Assembly: GCA_025923975.1 (NCBI GenBank) | Contig: JAICEV010000080.1 | Coordinates: 1 to 11,127 of the forward strand | Direction: 5' to 3' | DNA length: 11,127 bases | Source of the DNA: Propionibacteriaceae bacterium | GTDB lineage: Bacteria > Actinomycetota > Actinomycetes > Propionibacteriales > Propionibacteriaceae | Shown here: one piece after another, positions 6,243 to 11,127 of the stretch | How the letters are laid out: each line of letters begins with the position of its first letter | Numbering within the stretch: position 1 is the first letter of the stretch | Translations under genes and position numbers: made by a program | The notes under the pieces: generated by a model | Databases searched by the model: none | The model's input: the letters and a program-made list of their open reading frames with translations, nothing else | What the model was told of the DNA's origin: nothing

Positions 6243-7259
6243 TCAACAAAGTTCTTCACTTACGCAAAGGTGCTTGTGCAGCAGGCGCCCATTGGTACCG
6301 AGCGCCAATACGTCGATGCGGTTCTCGCCCCAGGCGACCGCCGACGGGGTGCCGTCGATGCCAGTGCCGATCGTCTTCCAGCGAGTCCAACTCATACCCT
6401 TCCACGACTTGTGCTGCAGGGTGTTGTTGTCGCCCTCGCGGAACAGATCAAGTCGACGCAGGCCCCATGACGACACAGCGACATCGGAGTGTAGCCGGCG
6501 GCCGAGATCGACAGTTGGCAGCCAGGCGGAGCCGTCGTACGACATCTGGTAAAGGTGGTTGTCGCGGCCGCGAAAGAACACGTCGATCAGATTCGGACCG
6601 CGCGAAATCGCTGCCGGAGCACCCTCCAGATTGCCGCCGAGCCGCTCGTACTCGCTCCAGGCCATTCCGTCCCACCACTTGTGGTAGAGCGCGTTGTCGC
6701 CACCCCTGACGAAGACGTCCAGCCGATTCTCGCCCCACGACGCCACGCTTGGGCTCGACGTCAGGAATCCACCGAGCGGGTAGTAGCCGACCCAGGCGCC
6801 GCCTCCCCAAGCCTTATGCCAGAGCTGGTTATCGGTACCACGGACCAAGATGTCGAGGCGGTCCGGACCCCACGCCACAGCTCCCGGCGCGTCTACGATG
6901 GCGGGCCCAAGATCAGCGGGTGAATACCAGGTCGTGCCGTCGTACGCCTGGTGCAGCATGGTCTGACCGGGAGCCTGAGCGAAGACATCGAGCCTGTTGA
7001 CGCCCCACGAGGCGACGCTGGGCGCCGAGGTGAACGAGCCGCCGAGATTCTCCCACTCGCTCCACTGTGGCCCGGTTGGTGTCGGCGACGGGGTTGGAGC
7101 CGGTGTCGGCTCGTTGGATGGCATTGGTCGTGACGCTGCGGCCGGCTCGCTCGGGCGCAGCATGAGGAACAGGCCGGTAGTCGCGAGCAGCAGCACCGCG
7201 CCGCCGATGATCGCCGGCAGCAACCAGCGGCGGTGAACCTTGATCAAGACCAGCCGCAC
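6243..7259 (-). CDS. Membrane-anchored PLL/DUF346-type beta-propeller lectin (lectin 1)
   Basis: From GTG 7259 the protein has 338 residues: a short basic cytoplasmic N-terminus, one transmembrane helix (about residues 12-34, WLLPAIIGGAVLLLATTGLF core), a Pro/Thr/Ser-rich linker (about 40-63), then six repeats beginning at Trp66 and recurring exactly every 45 residues. The repeat consensus is W..LGG...S.P.V.SWG.NRLDVFVRG.DN.LYHK.WDG, as in Photorhabdus PLL-like lectins (DUF346), where such blades bind fucose or O-methylated sugars. Topology predicts an extracellular propeller. PLL has seven blades and six are visible here, so it may be six-bladed or have one divergent blade. The C-terminus adds two cysteines (CVSEELC). 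The frame is open to a GTG at 7316, but that codon lies upstream of the promoter and inside an inverted repeat, so 7259 is chosen. It is paralogous to the next gene. The ligand is unknown. Confidence 0.75.
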   Translation of the reverse strand: MRLVLIKVHRRWLLPAIIGGAVLLLATTGLFLMLRPSEPAAASRPMPSNEPTPAPTPSPTPTGPQWSEWENLGGSFTSAPSVASWGVNRLDVFAQAPGQTMLHQAYDGTTWYSPADLGPAIVDAPGAVAWGPDRLDILVRGTDNQLWHKAWGGGAWVGYYPLGGFLTSSPSVASWGENRLDVFVRGGDNALYHKWWDGMAWSEYERLGGNLEGAPAAISRGPNLIDVFFRGRDNHLYQMSYDGSAWLPTVDLGRRLHSDVAVSSWGLRRLDLFREGDNNTLQHKSWKGMSWTRWKTIGTGIDGTPSAVAWGENRIDVLALGTNGRLLHKHLCVSEELC

Positions 7260-7267
7260 GTCCCAGC

Positions 7268-7295
7268 ACACTACCCTCAAAATCCGAGTTGTCAG
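7268..7295 (-). promoter_or_regulatory. Promoter of lectin 1: CTGACA-N16-TAGTGT-N8-GTG
   Basis: The -35 CTGACA (7290-7295) and -10 TAGTGT (7268-7273) on the minus strand are 16 nt apart and lie 8 nt before the GTG at 7259. The same boxes occur in the lectin 2 promoter. The -35 is embedded in the left arm of the 18-bp inverted repeat. Confidence 0.6.
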
Positions 7296-7338
7296 CGTCT
7301 TACGGTGCCATAGCACTGCGAGACGCTGACAACTCGGA
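7283..7338 (-). terminator. Perfect 18-bp inverted repeat: lectin 2 terminator overlapping lectin 1 promoter
   Basis: TCCGAGTTGTCAGCGTCT (7283-7300) is exactly complementary to 7321-7338. The 20-nt loop can itself pair (GTGC-cata-GCAC, 7305-7316). On the minus strand it lies 23 nt after the lectin 2 stop and is followed by ATTTTG, so it fits an intrinsic terminator. It also contains the -35 of lectin 1, so it may double as an operator. Confidence 0.75.
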
Positions 7339-7361
7339 GATATTTGGCAATCTCTGGAAGA

Positions 7362-8375
7362 TCAAGAAGTTCGGACGAGCGAGAAGTGCTTGTGCAGCAG
7401 CTGGCCGTTGGTGCCGAGCGCGAGCACATCAATCCGGTTCCGGCCCCATGAGACCGCTGACGGAGTGTCGGTGATACCCGTACCGATACTGACCCAATCA
7501 GTCCAGTTCGTGCCGTCCCATGATCGGTGCTCTAGCACGTTGTCGTCTCCTTTGCGGAAAAGGTCAAGCCGATCTGCACCCCACGAGGACACCGCGATGT
7601 CGGAATGGAGTCCGCCGCCCAGGTCGACCAGGCTCCGCCACTCGGAGCCGTCGTACGACATTTGATACAGGTGGTTGTCGCGGCCACGGAAGAAGACGTC
7701 GATCAAGTTCGGCCCGCGCGAGACGGCTGCTGGGGCACCCTCGAGGTTGCTGCCGAGCCGCTCGTACGCGCTCCACCCGATACCGTCCCATGACCTGTGG
7801 TACAGCGCGTTGTCGCTGCCTCTGACGAAAACATCCAGCCGATTTGGCGCCCACGAAGTCACGGCTGGACTAGACGTGAGGAACCCGCCCATCGGGTGGT
7901 AGTCCATCCATCCTCCGTTCCAGGCTTTCCGCCACAGCTGGTTGTCGGCCCCGCGGACGAAGATCTCTATCCGGTCGGCTCCACGTGCCACCGCTCCGGG
8001 CCCACCCACGATGGCGGGGCCGAGATCCTCAGTCGGAGACCAGCTCGTGCCGTTGTACGCCCGGTGCAGCAGGGTCTGGCCGGCAGCTCGCACGAAGACG
8101 TCCAGCCTCTGCGGACTCCAGGAGGTCACGCTCGGGCCTGCGTTGAAGGAGCCGCCAAGATCATCCCAGTCACTCCACTGCGGGCCGCCGCTCGGTGACG
8201 GTGCCGGGAAGAACGAAGCCGGTGGCTTGTTGGACCAACCTTGCGATGGCGTGGAAGCCCGGGCGGCGGGACGCACGATCAGGAAGACGCCAGTTCCCGC
8301 AAGCAGCAACACCACACTGGCCAAGATCACCAGCAGTGATGATCGGCGATAGGTGTTGATCATGTGGGGAAGCAC
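7362..8375 (-). CDS. Membrane-anchored PLL/DUF346-type beta-propeller lectin (lectin 2)
   Basis: From GTG 8375 the protein has 337 residues, with the same plan as lectin 1: short N-terminus (an internal ATG at 8363 is an alternative start), a transmembrane helix (about residues 13-34), a Ser/Pro linker, then six propeller repeats starting at Trp67 with spacings of 45, 44, 45, 45 and 45 residues. Repeats carry SW..NRLDVFVRG.DN.LYHR.WDG and WS.YERLG. It is a tandem duplicate of lectin 1; the two are closely similar along the whole propeller, and repeat 4 is nearly identical. The linker and C-terminus have diverged, and it lacks the terminal cysteines of lectin 1. GTG 8375 is chosen over GTG 8384 because the latter overlaps the -10 box. 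The sugar specificity is not known, and a role in binding surface glycans, biofilm matrix or a neighbour cell is inference. Confidence 0.75.
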   Translation of the reverse strand: MLPHMINTYRRSSLLVILASVVLLLAGTGVFLIVRPAARASTPSQGWSNKPPASFFPAPSPSGGPQWSDWDDLGGSFNAGPSVTSWSPQRLDVFVRAAGQTLLHRAYNGTSWSPTEDLGPAIVGGPGAVARGADRIEIFVRGADNQLWRKAWNGGWMDYHPMGGFLTSSPAVTSWAPNRLDVFVRGSDNALYHRSWDGIGWSAYERLGSNLEGAPAAVSRGPNLIDVFFRGRDNHLYQMSYDGSEWRSLVDLGGGLHSDIAVSSWGADRLDLFRKGDDNVLEHRSWDGTNWTDWVSIGTGITDTPSAVSWGRNRIDVLALGTNGQLLHKHFSLVRTS

Positions 8376-8382
8376 GACCAGC

Positions 8383-8411
8383 ACACTATCCCCAAGACCT
8401 TGGCTTGTCAG
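8383..8411 (-). promoter_or_regulatory. Promoter of lectin 2: CTGACA-N17-TAGTGT-N7-GTG
   Basis: The minus-strand -35 CTGACA (8406-8411) and -10 TAGTGT (8383-8388) have the ideal 17-nt spacing and sit 7 nt before the GTG at 8375. The boxes and the flanking CGCTGACAA and GTGCTGG match the lectin 1 promoter, so the duplication included the control region. No Shine-Dalgarno is visible. Confidence 0.65.
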
Positions 8412-8497
8412 CGATTCAAGCGGGTACGACTTGCCTCAAGATGATCACAAGTTAGGGAGCTCGGCGATGATCTTGGGTGGATTTGATCACGAATCGG

Positions 8498-10171
8498 TTA
8501 CTTCGCGATGATCTTGCCTGGGTTGAAGTTCCTACCAGGATCCATAGCGGTGAACAGGCCGTCGATCATGTGGACGCCGGGCGCCGAGATGTCCTGCTCC
8601 AGCCAGGCGGCATGCTCGGTGCCGACGGCGTGATGATGCGACAGCGTGCCGCCGCAGTCCACGAACGCCTGCTGGATGGCGTTCTTGAGCGGCTCATACT
8701 GACCGAGCGGGTCAACGCCGTCGTGCTTGAAGGCGAAGGTGAAGTACAGGCATGCGCCCGAGTGATAGGAGTGCGAGAGGTGACACATGATCCAGCCGGC
8801 GACACCCAGCTGCGCGTAGACCTTCTCGGCAGCTGCGATCACATTGTTGTAGAGCGGTAGCAGCTTGGACCATGGCGCCGCGGTCTCGGAGACGTCGCCG
8901 ACCGCTCCGCGATCGAGCAGGAAGTCACGGATGTACGGGGTGTCGAACTTTTTCTGGTCATAGAGCTCGCCTGGACCCTTGCCGACCACGATCCCGCCGT
9001 GCTTGCCGACGATGTCCTTGACGATCTTCTTTTGCCTGGCCACGTGTGCCCTGCCACCCTCGTAGCCAATGAAGGACAGGCAGACCGCACCCAGGTCCCA
9101 ACCACGCCGCTCGAGTACCTTCATCAATCCCTTGCTGATCAAGGATGAGATTGAGATTCGGCTGGATTTCCTCCTTGTTGCAAAGGAGAACGCGGTTTCC
9201 TTCGCGTCGGACACCCGGGTGATCGATGGATGCGCGTCACTGGTCGAGATGTCGTGCATGGCGGCCAGGCTGGCCTCCCAGGACGGGAACAGATATCCCA
9301 GGATCAGCCGTACCTCCGGAATCCGATGCACCTGCACCGTTACCTCGGTGATGATGCCGAGCCGACCCTCGGAGCCGAGTACCATCTCGCGCACGCTCGG
9401 GCCTGTTGAGGTGTGCGGCAACGGCCTAACCTCCAGCACCTTGCCTGGCATGACGACTCGCATGCCACGTGCGATGTCGGAAATGTCGCCGTACTTATCC
9501 GACTGCATACCGGAGGAGCGGGTGGCGACCCAGCCGCCGAGCGTGCTGTGGGTGAAGCTGTCGGGAAAGTGTCCCAGCGTCCAGCCCCGCTTCCCCAACT
9601 GCTCCTCAAGGTCAGGGCCCTGCGCACCTGCTTGAATGCGTGCCAGACCAGAGTCCTTATCAATGTCGATGACCTGGTTCAACCGGCCGAGATCAACTGA
9701 AATGACCGTCCTGGTCTCATCTTCGGGCGCATGCAAACTCCCGGAGATGTTGCTACCGCCGCCGTAGGGAATGATCACCGCATCAGCTGCGACTGCACGG
9801 TCGACGATGAGTTGCACCTCAGCCTCGCTGCCGGGATAGACCACGACATCGGGGACTCGAGGGATATCGCCGGCACGTATCCGCAGCAGGTCTCGCAAGC
9901 TCTTGCCGTAAGTGTGAACAAGTCGATCAAGATCATCTTTTCCAGCATTCTCGGCACCCACAGCGTCGATCAGTTCCGCCAGCAGCTGGTCGCTGATCAT
10001 GGGTGCCGGGATGGACAGCTCGTCGAGCGACATGGGCGCAATTGGTGGGGTGTTGACGTCAAGATCGATGGCATTGATCACGAAGGGGCGAAAGGCAGGC
10101 TTGTTCTCATGGTGGAAGCTCACTCCTTCCACTCCCCAGCCCCACCACTTCATGTGCTTGACGTCGGGCAT
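8498..10171 (-). CDS. Alkyldihydroxyacetonephosphate synthase-like FAD-binding oxidase
   Basis: A 557-residue VAO/PCMH-type flavoprotein without signal peptide. MKWWGWG (7-13) matches the AGPS N-terminal landmark. The FAD domain has IPYGGGSNISGS (134-145), PDSFTHSTLGGWVATRSSGM (203-222) and STGPSVREMVLGSEGRLGI (255-273). The AGPS-type cap has SITRVSD (316-322, with the active-site Arg319), SGACLYFTFAF (471-481, with the conserved Tyr476) and the triple histidine LSHHHAVG (510-517). The C-terminus MDPGRNFNPGK closes the FAD domain. These features distinguish it from D-lactate or glycolate oxidases. AGPS exchanges the acyl group of acyl-DHAP for a fatty alcohol, making the ether bond of alkyl lipids. 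Mycobacteria have a related gene annotated agpS, whose role is not settled. A Shine-Dalgarno AAGGAG lies 11 nt upstream. It follows plsC by 36 nt, which suggests an operon and a shared lipid substrate. Confidence 0.75.
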   Translation of the reverse strand: MPDVKHMKWWGWGVEGVSFHHENKPAFRPFVINAIDLDVNTPPIAPMSLDELSIPAPMISDQLLAELIDAVGAENAGKDDLDRLVHTYGKSLRDLLRIRAGDIPRVPDVVVYPGSEAEVQLIVDRAVAADAVIIPYGGGSNISGSLHAPEDETRTVISVDLGRLNQVIDIDKDSGLARIQAGAQGPDLEEQLGKRGWTLGHFPDSFTHSTLGGWVATRSSGMQSDKYGDISDIARGMRVVMPGKVLEVRPLPHTSTGPSVREMVLGSEGRLGIITEVTVQVHRIPEVRLILGYLFPSWEASLAAMHDISTSDAHPSITRVSDAKETAFSFATRRKSSRISISSLISKGLMKVLERRGWDLGAVCLSFIGYEGGRAHVARQKKIVKDIVGKHGGIVVGKGPGELYDQKKFDTPYIRDFLLDRGAVGDVSETAAPWSKLLPLYNNVIAAAEKVYAQLGVAGWIMCHLSHSYHSGACLYFTFAFKHDGVDPLGQYEPLKNAIQQAFVDCGGTLSHHHAVGTEHAAWLEQDISAPGVHMIDGLFTAMDPGRNFNPGKIIAK

Positions 10172-10207
10172 ACCTGTCAGTTCTCCTTGGCTCTGGTGCG
10201 ACCCGCG

Positions 10208-10888
10208 CTACGCCTGGTTGGCGCGGTAGGTGGTCGCGTAGTCGACGAGTCCGCTCACCTCTTTGGCAATGCGTTCGGAGAACTGAGCGACCGTCTCGCC
10301 ATCCTCGGCTCGCATCGGCTCCCCATACGCGACAAATACCGGGGGCCGCCCGCGGGTCGGCCAGTTCTGGCCGTACGGCATGGCTTCGGACGCGCCCACG
10401 ATTGCAACCGGCAGGCATGGCACGTCGCGGCTAATGCATAGCGCCGCAGCACCGGGCTTGAACGCGCCCATCTCGCCGGTCCGCGAGCGCGTGCCCTCGG
10501 GGAAGAGCAGCAGCGGTACGCCATCGTCAAGCAGGCTGGTGGCTAGACCGTGGCGGCCCCGAAGTCCGGTCCGGTCGACAGGGAACGCATTGAAAAACAG
10601 CGAAGTCAAGCTCTTACGCCACCAGACATCGAAGAAGTAGTCAGCGGCAGCTCCGGCCGCAACATAGCGGGCAAGCTTGCGCGGCAAGGATCCGAGGATC
10701 AGCGGCGCATCGAGATGGCTGGCATGGTTCGACACCACGACAAAGGGGCGGCGCAGGCGCTTGAGATACTCCTCGCCCAACACCGTAACGGTCACGAGCC
10801 GCCAGACGAGCGGCTTGAGCATGCCCCGCTGCGCAACGAACCGCGCACCTGCGTGTAGCGGCGAGGTGTAGCGGCTCCGGGTCGACAT
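10208..10888 (-). CDS. PlsC-type 1-acylglycerol-phosphate (or DHAP) acyltransferase
   Basis: A 226-residue protein when started at ATG 10888. Longer frames reach 11008, but the extension is arginine-rich, falls in a repeat region and has no family similarity. A TACGCT box 6 nt before ATG 10888 supports a leaderless start. Acyltransferase blocks are clear: NHASHLD (54-60, the HX4D pair His55/Asp60), FPVDR (102-106), LFPEGTRSRTGEMGAFKPG (128-146) and CLPVAIVGA (158-166). The enzyme moves an acyl chain from acyl-CoA or acyl-ACP to a glycerol-phosphate type acceptor at the membrane face. The usual product is phosphatidate. Coupling to an AGPS-like gene suggests it could acylate dihydroxyacetone phosphate, as GNPAT does, but sequence alone cannot decide. 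Confidence 0.85.
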   Translation of the reverse strand: MSTRSRYTSPLHAGARFVAQRGMLKPLVWRLVTVTVLGEEYLKRLRRPFVVVSNHASHLDAPLILGSLPRKLARYVAAGAAADYFFDVWWRKSLTSLFFNAFPVDRTGLRGRHGLATSLLDDGVPLLLFPEGTRSRTGEMGAFKPGAAALCISRDVPCLPVAIVGASEAMPYGQNWPTRGRPPVFVAYGEPMRAEDGETVAQFSERIAKEVSGLVDYATTYRANQA

Positions 10889-10894
10889 GGAGTT

Positions 10895-10900
10895 AGCGTA
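10895..10900 (-). promoter_or_regulatory. -10-like TACGCT, probable leaderless promoter of the plsC-AGPS operon
   Basis: The minus-strand TACGCT is 6 nt before ATG 10888, and no Shine-Dalgarno is visible. It is the same hexamer and spacing as at the phosphatase gene. No clear -35 was found. Confidence 0.45.
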
Positions 10901-10931
10901 ACCCGATCGGCGGTGGCGTCTCGCTGGCCGA

Positions 10932-11035
10932 TCTCGGCACGGACCGCATGGCTCGTTCCCGCGCTTGTGATCGCAGACGATCCCTGGGGCAGCGCCCCAA
11001 TGGTTCATTTGGGCGCTTGTGATCGAAAACGATCC
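10932..11035 (-). repeat. Two-copy 52-nt degenerate tandem repeat with GATCG-N4-CGATC palindromes
   Basis: The units at 10932-10983 and 10984-11035 share a 23-nt core (10961-10983 and 11013-11035) that differs at two positions, plus looser similarity beyond it. Each core holds GATCG-N4-CGATC. Within the region, hairpin 10992-11016 (11 bp, one mismatch, 3-nt loop) overlaps a smaller GGGGC-AGC-GCCCC hairpin (10986-10998), so the two exclude each other. It lies upstream of plsC and after the preceding gene, so it could be an operator pair or an attenuator/terminator. Confidence 0.55.
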
Positions 11036-11076
11036 GCGAGACGGTGCCCGTCCTGTGCGAACAAGAGGCGAGTGGG

Positions 11077-11127
11077 TTAGCCGAGTCGTTCGTCGAGGTG
11101 GATGCTGACGGTGTCACCTTCCTGCTT
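11077..11127 (-). CDS. 3' end of an unidentified gene
   Basis: From the window edge the minus strand reads KQEGDTVSIHLDERLG and then TAA (11077-11079). The third codon positions are GC-rich as in the neighbouring genes, which supports real coding, but only 16 residues are visible. I do not recognise the family. It is on the same strand as plsC, with about 190 nt containing the tandem repeat between them. Confidence 0.4.
   Translation of the reverse strand, partial: KQEGDTVSIHLDERLG

Noticed and set aside
7260..7316. Upstream GTG extension of lectin 1
   Set aside because: The codons run through the promoter boxes and the inverted repeat, and the extension has no counterpart in lectin 2.
6243..8375. 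Regular 135-bp periodicity as a CRISPR or satellite array
   Set aside because: The periodicity is that of in-frame protein repeats with diverged codons; there are no identical repeats with spacers.
10889..11008. N-terminal extension of the PlsC-type protein
   Set aside because: It translates the 52-nt repeat, is Arg/Pro/Cys-rich, lies upstream of the -10-like box and is absent from the family.
10893..11117. Small minus-strand open frame of 74 codons
   Set aside because: It consists mostly of the two repeat copies and overlaps, in another frame, the more plausible 3' gene end at 11077-11127.

Overview
The window looks like chromosomal DNA from a high-GC actinomycete (Actinomycetota). The evidence is the GC-rich third codon positions, frequent GTG starts, several starts with a TANNNT box only 6-8 nt upstream and no Shine-Dalgarno (leaderless style), and the gene content: a racemase-like gene beside FemX, GT-C membrane mannosyltransferases, and an AGPS-like oxidase. 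The racemase/FemX/GT87 company recalls the region near the rpsF ribosomal cluster in Streptomyces and Propionibacteriales. The exact genus cannot be told from the sequence.

Layout. Plus strand, 1-3729: the 3' part of a GT87-type polytopic glycosyltransferase; a one-nucleotide overlap into a PIG-V-like mannosyltransferase; a secreted superoxide dismutase-family protein that keeps the copper ligands but not the zinc ligands; and a PtpB-type tyrosine phosphatase. A dyad-symmetric convergent terminator region (3733-3772) separates these from the minus-strand genes. Minus strand, read from the right: the last 16 codons of an unidentified gene at the window edge; a PlsC-type acyltransferase; an alkyl-DHAP-synthase-like FAD oxidase 36 nt downstream; two tandem paralogous membrane-anchored lectins of the PLL/DUF346 beta-propeller type; femX; and the racemase-like gene 22 nt after femX.

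Functional themes. Most genes concern the cell envelope: GT-C glycosyltransferases, peptidoglycan bridge formation (FemX plus a fold-type-III PLP protein), surface lectins, and a two-gene acyltransferase + AGPS pair that resembles the eukaryotic GNPAT-AGPS ether-lipid pair.

The non-coding DNA is unusually structured. Between lectin 1 and femX a two-tier hairpin (6201-6239) directly follows the lectin stop and has a perfect 12-base competing partner at 6135-6146, which suggests a conformational switch. Between the lectins a perfect 18-bp inverted repeat (7283-7338) combines the terminator of one gene with the -35 box of the next. Related CGCTGACA dyads occur at 3733-3780 and in the lectin 2 promoter. 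Upstream of plsC lies a two-copy 52-nt degenerate repeat, each copy with a GATCG-N4-CGATC palindrome. No tRNA, rRNA, CRISPR array, insertion sequence or integrase is visible.
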